A stretch of DNA of 64,000 nucleotides from Lachnospiraceae bacterium (GTDB lineage Bacteria; Bacillota; Clostridia; Lachnospirales; Lachnospiraceae), in assembly GCA_017469935.1 (NCBI GenBank), contig JAFUFL010000022.1, forward strand, positions 40,197-104,196, in the 5' to 3' direction. Every line of letters begins with the position of its first letter. Position 1 is the first letter of the stretch. Positions 8,539-17,236 of the stretch are shown piece after piece. Made by a program: the position numbers and the translations under genes. The notes under the pieces were generated by a model that ran no database searches, had not been told where the DNA came from, and saw only the letters and a list, made by a program, of their open reading frames with translations.

Positions 8539-9727
8539 CGCTGTGCCTTCGGGCGAGAGAGTGCATATCGGCTTTTTCGGCAGAAGAAATGCCGGAAAAT
8601 CCAGCCTCGTCAACGCGGTGACCGGCCAGGAGATCTCCGTGGTCTCCGACGTAAGGGGCACGACCACGGATCCTGTGACCAAGTCCATGGAGCTGCTTCC
8701 TCTGGGACCGGTGGTCATCATCGACACGCCCGGATTTGACGACGAAGGAGCCCTGGGCGAAAAGCGCGTGGCGCGGGCCAAAAGAGTGATGAACCGGACC
8801 GATCTGGCCGTCCTTGTGCTGGACGCGCAGACCGGCATGTCGCAGGCGGACATCGAGCTCCTGGCGCTGTTTAAAGAGAAACAGATTCCTTATCTTATCG
8901 TCTGCAACAAGGCGGATCTTCTCACACCGGACGCGCAGTCAGGACCTGATATCCTCTATGTGAGCGCGAAGAGTGGACAGGGGATTCATGATCTCAAGGA
9001 GAAAATTGCCGCTCTGGGAACGGCCGGCGCCGTCAAGAAGTACCTGATCGAGGACCTGATCGAGCCCTCCGAGGTTGTGCTTTTGGTGATTCCCATCGAC
9101 AAGGCGGCTCCCAAGGGACGTCTCATCCTGCCTCAGCAGATGATGATCCGGGGGATCCTCGACGCGGACGGCATACCGGTCTGTGTCAAGCAGGACCGTC
9201 TGCCGGAAGTCCTGGAAAAGCTGGGCGAAAATGCAAAGCCCGGTCTGGTCATCACGGACAGCCAGGTCTTCTCGGAGGTGGCGAAGGCGGTTCCGGAGGG
9301 GATCCCGCTCACATCCTTCTCTATTTTGATGGCAAGGTACAAGGGATTTCTGGCCTGTGCACTGGAGGGCGTTAAAAAGATCGACGACCTCAGGGACGGA
9401 GATACAGTCCTGATTTCCGAGGGCTGCACGCACCACAGGCAGTGCGGCGACATCGGCACGGAGAAGATCCCGAACTGGATCCGGCAAAAGACCGGGGCGG
9501 ATATACGCTTCGAGACCTCCTCGGGAACGGGCTTTCCGGAGGACCTGAGTAAATACGCCTTGGTCATCCACTGCGGGGCCTGCATGCTGGGCGACCGCGA
9601 AGTGCGCTACCGCATGAAGTGCGCGCAGGACCAGGGGATCCCCTTTACAAATTACGGAACGGCGATCGCCCACATGAAGGGCATTCTTGAGAGAAGTACG
9701 GAAATAGTGCGAGATGAACAGAATTGA
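8528..9727 (+). CDS. hydF: [FeFe] hydrogenase H-cluster maturation GTPase HydF
   Basis: HydF is the scaffold that receives the di-iron subcluster made by HydE and HydG and delivers it to the [FeFe] hydrogenase. The 399-residue protein has an Era-like GTPase domain with P-loop GRRNAGKS at 18-25, DTPGFDD and NKAD. The C-terminal cluster domain carries CTHHRQCGDIG near residue 300 and HCGACMLG near 348, the family's cluster ligands. The ATG at 8528 follows AAAGGAGAG and overlaps the previous gene; the frame is open further upstream, but that part is the coding region of the nitrogenase-like gene. No hydG occurs in the window. Confidence 0.96.
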   Translation: MGLNAVPSGERVHIGFFGRRNAGKSSLVNAVTGQEISVVSDVRGTTTDPVTKSMELLPLGPVVIIDTPGFDDEGALGEKRVARAKRVMNRTDLAVLVLDAQTGMSQADIELLALFKEKQIPYLIVCNKADLLTPDAQSGPDILYVSAKSGQGIHDLKEKIAALGTAGAVKKYLIEDLIEPSEVVLLVIPIDKAAPKGRLILPQQMMIRGILDADGIPVCVKQDRLPEVLEKLGENAKPGLVITDSQVFSEVAKAVPEGIPLTSFSILMARYKGFLACALEGVKKIDDLRDGDTVLISEGCTHHRQCGDIGTEKIPNWIRQKTGADIRFETSSGTGFPEDLSKYALVIHCGACMLGDREVRYRMKCAQDQGIPFTNYGTAIAHMKGILERSTEIVRDEQN

Positions 9728-10844
9728 GAGAACCCAGGAACTGGTCGGAATCCTGGAAAGGGAACATGCGCTTTCGGACGAGGCGCTGAGCGACCTCCTT
9801 GACATTCTGGAGGAGACGGGCGCGGAGCGCACCGTGCAGATCCGCGATGCCATACCGGCCGCCGTGTGCACGCCCGAGGAGGCGGTCCTGTATGCCGCCG
9901 CGCGAAAGGTAAGGGAGCAGTATTACGGAAAAGACGTCTATCTGCGAGGACTCATAGAGTTCACCAACTACTGCAGGAACGACTGCCGGTACTGCGGCAT
10001 CCGCAGGAGCAACACCAAGGCGGAGCGCTACAGGCTCAGCGACGAGCAGATTCTGCGCTGCTGCGGGCAGGGATATGCGCTGGGTTTTCGGACCTTTGTC
10101 CTGCAGGGCGGCGAAGACATGTACTATACAGATGAGAGAATCTGCGGGATTGTGAGAGCAATCCGGGAGAGATATCCGGACTGCGCCATAACGCTTTCCA
10201 TCGGGGAAAAGAGCAGGGAGTCCTATCTGGCGTACAGGGAAGCAGGGGCGGACCGCTATCTTTTGCGGCAGGAGACTTCGAACCCGGAACATTACCGGTA
10301 CCTTCATCCCGCACAGCTCTCCATCGAGAACCGGAAGCGGTGCCTCAGCGACCTCAAGGAGATCGGCTACCAGGTCGGCTGCGGGATCATGGTGGGGTCC
10401 CCCGGGCAGACGAGGGAGCACATTATAGAGGACCTGCGCTATATGCAGGATTTCGGGCCGCATATGATCGGGATCGGGCCTTTTATCCCGCACAAGGACA
10501 CTCCCTTTGCGGACGAGAAGGCGGGGAGCCTCTATGACACGCTGCATCTTCTGGCCATCATCCGGCTTATGCTCCCGGGCGTGCTCCTTCCGGCCACCAC
10601 GGCGCTGGGCACGATCCACCCGGCGGGCAGGGAACTGGGGCTGCTCGCAGGCGCCAATGTCATCATGCCCAACATCTCGCCGGGGGATGTCAGGGGCAAA
10701 TACCTGTTATACGACGGCAAAATATGCACCGACGACGAGGCGGCCGCCTGCGGAAGGTGCATCGACCTGCGGATCCGCAAAGCGGGGTATATAACCGCGA
10801 TGAGCCGGGGAGACTGCGCCGGATTTGATACTGCACACAAGTGA
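9714..10844 (+). CDS. hydE: [FeFe] hydrogenase H-cluster radical SAM maturase HydE
   Basis: HydE is a radical SAM enzyme acting on the di-iron precursor of the H-cluster. The 376-residue protein carries the SAM-cluster motif CRNDCRYC (Cys87, Cys91, Cys94) after LRGLIEFTNY. Other family stretches are RYRLSDEQIL, FVLQGGED, LRQETSNPEHYRYLHP and GIGPFIPHKDTPF. It overlaps hydF by 14 bases, which points to coupled translation. A cysteine pair (CGRC) near the C-terminus fits the optional second cluster of the family. Confidence 0.96.
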   Translation: MNRIERTQELVGILEREHALSDEALSDLLDILEETGAERTVQIRDAIPAAVCTPEEAVLYAAARKVREQYYGKDVYLRGLIEFTNYCRNDCRYCGIRRSNTKAERYRLSDEQILRCCGQGYALGFRTFVLQGGEDMYYTDERICGIVRAIRERYPDCAITLSIGEKSRESYLAYREAGADRYLLRQETSNPEHYRYLHPAQLSIENRKRCLSDLKEIGYQVGCGIMVGSPGQTREHIIEDLRYMQDFGPHMIGIGPFIPHKDTPFADEKAGSLYDTLHLLAIIRLMLPGVLLPATTALGTIHPAGRELGLLAGANVIMPNISPGDVRGKYLLYDGKICTDDEAAACGRCIDLRIRKAGYITAMSRGDCAGFDTAHK

Positions 10845-10862
10845 GGAAAGGAAGGACGAAAG

Positions 10863-12227
10863 ATGGAATACAGGATCGAACACGACTCCATGGGAGAGAT
10901 GAGAGTGCCCGCGGACAGCTACTGGGGCGCGCAGACACAGAGAAGTTATCAGAACTTTCCGATCGGGACGGAGAAAATGCCCGCGGAGATCATCCGGGCT
11001 TTTGCCGTCTTAAAGAAAGCGGCGGCCCTTGCCAATCACAGACTGGGAAAACTTGACGAGAAGCGCTGCGCCCTGATCGGACAGGTCTGCGAGGAGATCA
11101 GGCGCGGGGAGCTGGACGGGCAGTTTCCGCTGGCGGTCTGGCAGACCGGGAGCGGCACCCAGTCCAATATGAACGTCAACGAGGTGATCGCGAACCGCGG
11201 CAATGAGATCGCCGGAGAAAAGCTCCTGCATCCCAACGACACCGTGAATATGTCCCAGAGTTCCAACGACACTTTCCCCACGGCTATGCACATCGCGGCC
11301 GTGACCGCCATCCGGCAGCAGCTGATCCCCGCACTGGACGCCATGATCGCAGAGATGAGCAGGCTGGAGAAAGAAAACGAGGGCGTCGTAAAGAGCGGAC
11401 GGACCCATCTGCAGGACGCGGTTCCGATCGCCTTCTCCCAGGAGATCAGCGGCTGGCGGTCCATGCTTGAAAAGTGTAAAGGAATGATCCTGGACTCCGA
11501 GAAGGGGCTCACCGAGCTTGCGCTCGGCGGAACGGCCGTCGGAACCGGCCTCAACGCGCCGGCAGGGTTTGCGGAGGAAGCCGCGAAGGCGGTCTCGGAG
11601 CTGACCGGATATCAGTTCCGGACGGAAGAGAACAAGTTCCACGCGCTCTCCGCCAAGGACGCCGTCGTCTACTCCCACGGGGCGCTCAAGGCGCTGGCCG
11701 CGGACATGATGAAGATCGCCAATGATATAAGGTGGCTCTCGAGCGGTCCCCGGTGCGGTCTCGGCGAGATCTTTATACCGGAGAACGAGCCGGGAAGCTC
11801 CATCATGCCGGGCAAGGTCAACCCCACCCAGTGCGAGGCGGTGACCATGGTCGCCGTGCAGGTCATGGGCAATGACACCGCAGTCGGAATCGCCGCCTCC
11901 CAGGGCAATTTCCAGCTCAACGTCTTCATGCCCGTGATCATCTATAATTATCTGCAGTCTGTAAGGCTCCTCGCGGATGCCCTGAACTCTTTCAGGATCA
12001 ACTGTGTGTGCGGCATCAAGGCAAACCGAGAGAAGATGAACCACAACCTGCACAACTCGCTCATGCTGGTCACGGCGCTCAATCCTTACATCGGCTATGA
12101 GAACGCGGCCAAGACGGCGAAACTTGCCCACAAGGAGAACATCTCCCTCAAAGAGGCCTGTGTGAAACTGGGCTTCCTGACGCCGGAGAGATTCGACGAA
12201 GTGTTCCATCCCGAGCAGATGGTCTGA
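10863..12227 (+). CDS. fumC: Class II fumarate hydratase FumC
   Basis: The enzyme interconverts fumarate and malate without an iron-sulfur cluster. The 454-residue protein has the three superfamily signatures: [25 protein letters not shown] (catalytic His) and [15 protein letters not shown] (catalytic Ser loop). [10 protein letters not shown] separates fumarase from aspartase, which has PAKVNP followed by a different tail. It starts at an ATG preceded by GAAAGGAAGG, 18 bases after hydE, and may be read from the same transcript. An intrinsic terminator follows. Confidence 0.95.
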   Translation: MEYRIEHDSMGEMRVPADSYWGAQTQRSYQNFPIGTEKMPAEIIRAFAVLKKAAALANHRLGKLDEKRCALIGQVCEEIRRGELDGQFPLAVWQTGSGTQSNMNVNEVIANRGNEIAGEKLLHPNDTVNMSQSSNDTFPTAMHIAAVTAIRQQLIPALDAMIAEMSRLEKENEGVVKSGRTHLQDAVPIAFSQEISGWRSMLEKCKGMILDSEKGLTELALGGTAVGTGLNAPAGFAEEAAKAVSELTGYQFRTEENKFHALSAKDAVVYSHGALKALAADMMKIANDIRWLSSGPRCGLGEIFIPENEPGSSIMPGKVNPTQCEAVTMVAVQVMGNDTAVGIAASQGNFQLNVFMPVIIYNYLQSVRLLADALNSFRINCVCGIKANREKMNHNLHNSLMLVTALNPYIGYENAAKTAKLAHKENISLKEACVKLGFLTPERFDEVFHPEQMV

Positions 12228-12282
12228 GCTCAGATGAATTGCGTTCAATACTCCGGGACCCGGGCACTATAGCAAAATATAC

Positions 12283-12320
12283 CCCTGCCGCAGGAAAATC
12301 TTGCGGCAGGGCGTTTTTTC
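12283..12320 (+). terminator. Intrinsic terminator after fumC
   Basis: A 10-bp stem (CCCTGCCGCA paired with TGCGGCAGGG) is followed by GCGTTTTTT. It ends the long hyp/hyd/fumC run. Confidence 0.9.
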
Positions 12321-12324
12321 GTTG

Positions 12325-12353
12325 TTGTCATGGAATCAGAAGTAGGGTAAAAT
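12325..12353 (+). promoter_or_regulatory. Promoter for hisC
   Basis: TTGTCA at 12325-12330 and TAAAAT at 12348-12353 are 17 bases apart, just after the fumC terminator and 35 bases before the hisC start. Confidence 0.7.
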
Positions 12354-12388
12354 ACGCTGGGGTATTTCTTAAGACAAGGAGGAAGATT

Positions 12389-13468
12389 GTGTCCTGGGAG
12401 AGTAAAGTTAAAAAAACAGTTCCTTATACGGCAGGAGAACAGCCGAAGGACAAGAACATCATCAAACTCAATACCAACGAATGCCCTTATCCGCCGGCAC
12501 CCGGCGTGACGAAAGCGATCAGGGAACTCGCGGAGAGATCCGACGATCTGCGCCTGTATCCGGATATGAACGCTTCGGCCCTTGTGGATGCACTGGCTGA
12601 TTTTTATGGAATCAGCAGCGATCAGATCTTCGTCGGTGTGGGATCCGACGATGTTCTCGCACTCTGCTTTCTGACCTTTTTCACAAACGGAGACCCGATC
12701 CTGTTTCCGGCCGTGACTTACAGCTTTTACCCCGTCTGGGCGGATCTTTACGGCATCAAGTACAAGCAGATCCCGCTCACGAGCAATATGGGCATCGATG
12801 AATATGAGTACATGCCCGGCCTCACAAGGTTTAAAAACGGCGGGATCATCTTCCCGAATCCCAACGCGCCCACCGGCGTGGAGGAGCCGCTGAGCAAGAT
12901 CGAGAAGATCGTGAAGTCCAATCCGGACAGTGTCGTCATCGTGGACGAGGCTTATATCGATTTCGGAGGGACCAGCGCGCTGCCTATGATCGACAAATAC
13001 GACAATCTTCTTGTCGTGCAGACTTTCTCCAAGTCCCGCTCCATGGCGGGAATGCGAATAGGCTTTGCGATGGGAAGCGAGAAACTCATAGGTTACCTGA
13101 AGGACGTCAAGTTCTCCTTCAATTCCTATACGATGAACCTTCCTTCCATTATGATCGGAAAGGCTGCTGTCGAGGACAGGGACTATTTTGAATCGACCAC
13201 GGGCAAAATAGTGGCGACCAGAGAAAGGTTCAAGGCACAGCTGCGGGAGATGGGCTTTAAATTCCCGGATTCCAAGGCAAATTTCGTGTTTGCCATGCAT
13301 CCCGGCTTTTCGGGCGACTATCTCTTTGCGGAACTGAGAAAGAGAAATATCGTGGTGCGCCACTGGAACGCTCCGGCAATCAGCGCGTTCCTTCGGATCA
13401 CCATCGGAACTGACGAGCAGATGGATGCCGTCGCGGCAGCGCTCAGAGAGATCACGACAGCAAAGTAA
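12389..13468 (+). CDS. hisC: Histidinol-phosphate aminotransferase HisC
   Basis: HisC transfers an amino group between glutamate and imidazole-acetol phosphate in histidine synthesis; relatives act on aromatic amino acids. The 359-residue class I/II aminotransferase shows LNTNECPYPP, GVGSDDVL, NPNAPTG, IVDEAYIDF and TFSKSRSMAGMRIG, where Lys215 binds PLP. The GTG start at 12389 is chosen for the AAGGAGG seven bases upstream; a start further upstream would read through the promoter. It stands alone from other his genes except hisA at the far end of the window. Confidence 0.9.
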   Translation: MSWESKVKKTVPYTAGEQPKDKNIIKLNTNECPYPPAPGVTKAIRELAERSDDLRLYPDMNASALVDALADFYGISSDQIFVGVGSDDVLALCFLTFFTNGDPILFPAVTYSFYPVWADLYGIKYKQIPLTSNMGIDEYEYMPGLTRFKNGGIIFPNPNAPTGVEEPLSKIEKIVKSNPDSVVIVDEAYIDFGGTSALPMIDKYDNLLVVQTFSKSRSMAGMRIGFAMGSEKLIGYLKDVKFSFNSYTMNLPSIMIGKAAVEDRDYFESTTGKIVATRERFKAQLREMGFKFPDSKANFVFAMHPGFSGDYLFAELRKRNIVVRHWNAPAISAFLRITIGTDEQMDAVAAALREITTAK

Positions 13469-13491
13469 TACATTATTAAGTAAGGAGTTAT

Positions 13492-13989
13492 ATGGACAGT
13501 TTAGCGGCCTGGTTTGCAACAAACCTCGGCAAGTATATTTCGGCAAAAGCAGTTGTATTTATCGTTTCACTCATGCCGATCCTGGAGTGCAGAGGCGGAC
13601 TTGTCGTCGCTTCCCTTCTCGAGGTCGATATTGTGGAGGCGATCCCGATCTGCATCATCGGAAATTTCCTCCCGATTCCCTTCATTCTTCTTTTTATCAA
13701 GAAGATCTTTAATTGGCTGGGGAAATTCGAACCCACGGAAAAGATCGTGACCAAGCTTGAAAACAGGGCTCTGAACAAGAGCGACGCTCTCAAGAACGGA
13801 GAATTTATCGGACTGATGCTCTTCGTGGGCATTCCGCTTCCTGGCACCGGCGCCTGGACGGGGTCTCTTCTCGCGGCCCTTCTGGACATCGATTTCAAAA
13901 AAGCGCTGGTGGCGGAGTTCCTCGGAATCCTGATCGCGACGGTGATCATGTCCATTCTCTCTTACGGACTCCTGGCGAGGCTGGTCTGA
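13492..13989 (+). CDS. Small multidrug export family membrane protein (COG2426)
   Basis: The 165-residue protein is mostly hydrophobic, with about four membrane segments. Family features are LMPILECRGGLVVAS near the N-terminus and LMLFVGIPLPGTGAWTGSLLAALL in the second half, two related re-entrant-like stretches. The name comes from family annotation; the transported compound is not established. TAAGGAG precedes the ATG. It follows hisC by 23 bases and is probably co-transcribed. Confidence 0.8.
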   Translation: MDSLAAWFATNLGKYISAKAVVFIVSLMPILECRGGLVVASLLEVDIVEAIPICIIGNFLPIPFILLFIKKIFNWLGKFEPTEKIVTKLENRALNKSDALKNGEFIGLMLFVGIPLPGTGAWTGSLLAALLDIDFKKALVAEFLGILIATVIMSILSYGLLARLV

Positions 13990-14067
13990 GCGATGGAGAG
14001 ATGATCCCTGCTAATATGACAGAAGTATATCCTTGTGATATTTTGACAGAAAGATTTTAGTAAGAAA

Positions 14068-14919
14068 ATGTACGAGAGCTATAGAAGTTTTGCTTCCGTT
14101 TATGACGAGTTTATGGACGGCACGGATTATCAGCAGGTGGCTGACAACATCCAGGACATGATCACGCGCTACGGCGTGTCCAAGCCGACGCAGAAGAGAA
14201 CCGGTGCCTCCGAGGCCAGAGACGTGCTCCTGGCGGCGGAAAAGAACCTGGTGGTGGACCTGGCCTGCGGGACGGGCAAGCTGACGGAGATCCTGGCGGA
14301 CAGGGGGTACGACGTCATGGGGATCGATCTGTCCGAAGAGATGCTGGGCATGGCTCTGGAGCGGAGAGACAAACTCAGGCACAGAACGCTCTACCTGTGC
14401 CAGGATATGAGAGAATTCGAGCTCTACGGAACGGCTGGGACCTTTATCAGTGTGGGGGACAGCATCAACTACCTCCTCACGGACGAGGACATGGTGAAGC
14501 TGTTCACGAGGGTAAATACCTTTCTCTTCCCGCGCGGGATCTTCGTGTTTGATTTCAAGACCCTTCACCTCTACAGGGATGTGATCGGGGACAGGACGAT
14601 CGCGGAGGACCGGGATGACTGCTCCTTTATCTGGGACAACTGGTTTGATGAGGACACCCGCATCAACGAGTACGATCTCTCCCTGTTCATCAAAGAGAAC
14701 CGGGAAGATGAGGACGACAATCAGTTCCGCAAGTATCAGGAGATCCATCGCCAGCGCGGTTACACGCTGGAGGAGATCAGGGGCTTTGCGGAGAGCGCCG
14801 GCCTCACCTGGATGGCGGAAATGGACAGCGAGACGATGGGACCCGTTCGCGAGGACAGCGAGAAAATTCTGTGCGTCGTGAGAGAGAGCGGCAAGAAGCT
14901 GCCGAGAGGAATCGGATGA
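14068..14919 (+). CDS. Class I SAM-dependent methyltransferase
   Basis: The 283-residue protein has methyltransferase motif I VVDLACGTGKL (about 62-72), followed by GYDVMGIDLSEEML, the acidic residue that holds the SAM ribose. The motif IV region GTAGTFISVGDSINYLL and a C-terminal RGYTLEEI complete the fold. The substrate cannot be told; similar proteins are common next to housekeeping genes in Clostridia. The ribosome site is weak (TAAG). dapF follows after 37 bases. Confidence 0.85.
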   Translation: MYESYRSFASVYDEFMDGTDYQQVADNIQDMITRYGVSKPTQKRTGASEARDVLLAAEKNLVVDLACGTGKLTEILADRGYDVMGIDLSEEMLGMALERRDKLRHRTLYLCQDMREFELYGTAGTFISVGDSINYLLTDEDMVKLFTRVNTFLFPRGIFVFDFKTLHLYRDVIGDRTIAEDRDDCSFIWDNWFDEDTRINEYDLSLFIKENREDEDDNQFRKYQEIHRQRGYTLEEIRGFAESAGLTWMAEMDSETMGPVREDSEKILCVVRESGKKLPRGIG

Positions 14920-14956
14920 ATGGTGGTGAGCCACCCCACACAGAAAGAGAGAGCAT

Positions 14957-15853
14957 ATGATCATCAAATTTTCAAAAATGGAAGGATGCGGCAACGACTA
15001 CGTCTACGTAAACGGCATCTCCCAGAGCATCCCGTCCGAGTCCAAGCCGGAGCTTGTCAGAAAGCTCAGCGACAGGCATTTCGGAATCGGCGGCGACGGC
15101 GTGATCTTCATAAATGACTCCGAGATTGCGGACTTCGAGATGGAAATGTACAACGCCGACGGAAGCCGCGGCGAGATGTGCGGAAACGGGATCCGCTGCG
15201 TGGGAAAATTTGTGTATGACAAAGGCCTGACGGACCGGACGCAGATCACCGTGGAGAGCTTTGGCAAGATCAAGTACCTCACGCTGTACCCGGAAGACGG
15301 CGCCGTAAAGCGCGTCAGAGTCAACATGGGGCCGGCCATCCTGGAAGCGAAGCAGATTCCCGTCCTCTATGACGAACAGGAGACGAGAACGCTGGAGCTC
15401 GAGGACGGAAGCACCGTTAAGTGCGCGGTCGTGGACGCGCCCCTGGAGATCGACGGCGAGGTCAAAAGAGTGACCTGCGTCTCCATGGGAAACCCCCACG
15501 CAGTCCTCTTCGTGGATGAGACGGCGGATCTTCCGCTCGAGAAGATCGGACCTGCCTATGAGAACCACAGGCGGTTCCCCAACAGGATCAACACGGAGTT
15601 TGTCCAGGTCATCGACCGGGGACATGTGCGCATGAGAGTCTGGGAGAGAGGCTCGGGCGAGACCCTGGCCTGCGGCACCGGATGCTGCGCCACCGGCGTC
15701 GCCTGTGTCCTGACCGGAAAGACGGATGACAGGATCCTGGTGGACGTCCTCGGCGGACAGCTCGAGATCGAGTGGGACAAACAGCACAACAGCGTATGGA
15801 TGACAGGCCCTGCGAGAACTGTGTTTGAAGGCACGGTTGACACAGAGCTCTGA
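14957..15853 (+). CDS. dapF: Diaminopimelate epimerase DapF
   Basis: DapF converts LL- to meso-diaminopimelate for lysine and peptidoglycan. The 298-residue protein has the two-domain family plan. The catalytic thiols are Cys75 (MCGNGIRC) and Cys239 (LACGTGCCA). The N-terminus KFSKMEGCGNDYVYV is typical, as is the glycine-rich GIGGDGVIF. GAAAGAGAGAG precedes the ATG. dapA and dapB are found 45 kb away, so the pathway is split. Confidence 0.96.
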   Translation: MIIKFSKMEGCGNDYVYVNGISQSIPSESKPELVRKLSDRHFGIGGDGVIFINDSEIADFEMEMYNADGSRGEMCGNGIRCVGKFVYDKGLTDRTQITVESFGKIKYLTLYPEDGAVKRVRVNMGPAILEAKQIPVLYDEQETRTLELEDGSTVKCAVVDAPLEIDGEVKRVTCVSMGNPHAVLFVDETADLPLEKIGPAYENHRRFPNRINTEFVQVIDRGHVRMRVWERGSGETLACGTGCCATGVACVLTGKTDDRILVDVLGGQLEIEWDKQHNSVWMTGPARTVFEGTVDTEL

Positions 15854-15885
15854 TATATCACAGATCACAGAAAGGCGGTATTACA

Positions 15886-16392
15886 ATGGGAATTTTACAG
15901 CAGTGGAGAGATAAAGCATATGATGAGAGAGCCAATAAGGGCGATCTTCAGAGACTTTGGGCGGACTATTTTGCCAAGGAGAAAGACATCTATGCACAGC
16001 TTCTCAAAAATCCGGATGAAGTCGTGACCGGAACAGTGAGCGAACTTGCCGAGAAATATGGCGTGGACCTCATAACCATGGTCGGTTTCCTGGACGGAAT
16101 CAACGATTCCCTCAAGGAGCAGAACCCCATCGAGGAGATGGACGAGAACACGGTCGTAAATCTCGGCTTTGACAAGGAACTGCTCTACAAGAACATGGTA
16201 GCGGCGGGTGCCGACTGGCTGTACGGGCTGGAGGAGTGGGACGCCATCTTCGATGAGGAGAAGAGAAAAGAACTCTACAAGGAGCAGAAGGAGAGCGGCA
16301 CCGTAAGAAAGCCCGCCAAGATCTATCCCAATGATCCCTGCCCTTGCGGATCCGGCAAAAAATACAAGAAGTGCCACGGCAAAAACCGCTGA
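15886..16392 (+). CDS. SEC-C motif protein
   Basis: The 168-residue protein ends with a SEC-C zinc-binding motif, DPCPCGSGKKYKKCHG, as in the tail of SecA. The first 140 residues are helical and acidic (DEKRKELYKEQKES) with no known catalytic motif. Family members occur in many Clostridia without assigned function; a role in binding ribosomes or secretion partners through the zinc tail is possible. The gene is 32 bases after dapF and is followed by a two-way terminator. Confidence 0.8.
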   Translation: MGILQQWRDKAYDERANKGDLQRLWADYFAKEKDIYAQLLKNPDEVVTGTVSELAEKYGVDLITMVGFLDGINDSLKEQNPIEEMDENTVVNLGFDKELLYKNMVAAGADWLYGLEEWDAIFDEEKRKELYKEQKESGTVRKPAKIYPNDPCPCGSGKKYKKCHGKNR

Positions 16393-16424
16393 GAGAAGCG
16401 AAGCGGCAAATAATTACAAAATAG

Positions 16425-16459
16425 AACGAGCGAGAGGAATGAATCCTCTCGCTCGTTTT
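16425..16459. terminator. Bidirectional terminator between SEC-C gene and dnaJ-like gene
   Basis: A perfect 14-bp stem (AACGAGCGAGAGGA and its complement) with a five-base loop lies between convergent genes. T-rich tails are present on both strands. Confidence 0.85.
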
Positions 16460-16492
16460 ACTATTAATGCAATGAACTTTGCCGGCAGGCAC

Positions 16493-17236
16493 TCAGCAGC
16501 AGAAAAACCTTCCGCCGCAGAAGAGATTGAGAAACGCGTTGAGCAGGCAGAGCCGGAGGCACCAGCCGCCGGAGTCGTAAGGCTCCACGTATCCCGTCTG
16601 CCTCTGCTGATACCGGCCACTGCCGCGGCTCAGCTGTGTGACGAGGTTCTGGTAGGAGTAGTTGTTGGGCTCCATGCTGGCCGCCGTCTGGGCGTGTTCA
16701 AGGGCCTGCGCATGATTTCCGAGACCGGCGTTTGCGATCGCGCTGTAGTAGTACCAGAGGGCACTGTGATCCTGAACGTTGCTCAGCACGTTGAGAGCTT
16801 CACTGTAGCGCCTGTTGTTGATATAGCTCGCGGCCGCGTTCATATACCGCACGTAGTCGCTGCTCATATTCTGGTTGTAATTCTGATGGTACTGTCCGCC
16901 GTAAGCGCCCGCGAAGAAATCGTTGAAGAAATCTTCCCAGTTCGTGTAGAACTGGCCGCCCTGGCCGGAATAGCCGCCGCCGGAGTAAGCGCCCGAGGAA
17001 GATCCCGATCCCGATCCGCCGCTGCTTCCGGAAGTGGAATAAGGATGCTGCCGCTCGTAAATGATCTGCTGATAGGCTTCCTGCACCAGCTTGAACATCT
17101 CCTCGGCTTTCTCTTTGTTGGGATTGTTGATATTGGCATCCGGATGGTACTTCTTGCTCAGAGTGCGGTATGCCTTCTTGATCTCTTCCTCTGTAGCATT
17201 TCTCTCAATGCCGAGTACTTTGTACGGATCACTCAT
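16493..17236 (-). CDS. DnaJ-domain protein with TPR-like region and cysteine-rich tail
   Basis: Residues 1-65 form a J domain ([22 protein letters not shown]) with the HPD signature in YHPDAN, so it should stimulate an Hsp70. A Gly/Ser-rich linker follows (about 70-100), then helical TPR-like repeats ([35 protein letters not shown]). The last 25 residues are hydrophobic with five cysteines ([15 protein letters not shown], then FFCC) and could be a membrane anchor or metal site. It is not full DnaJ: the CxxCxGxG zinc repeats are absent. It starts eight bases inside the end of the DUF5685 gene, so the two are translated together. Confidence 0.85.
   Translation of the reverse strand: MSDPYKVLGIERNATEEEIKKAYRTLSKKYHPDANINNPNKEKAEEMFKLVQEAYQQIIYERQHPYSTSGSSGGSGSGSSSGAYSGGGYSGQGGQFYTNWEDFFNDFFAGAYGGQYHQNYNQNMSSDYVRYMNAAASYINNRRYSEALNVLSNVQDHSALWYYYSAIANAGLGNHAQALEHAQTAASMEPNNYSYQNLVTQLSRGSGRYQQRQTGYVEPYDSGGWCLRLCLLNAFLNLFCGGRFFCC

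Noticed and set aside
10863-12227. Aspartate ammonia-lyase instead of fumarase
   Set aside because: The signature loop reads [10 protein letters not shown] as in FumC, not the aspartase form.
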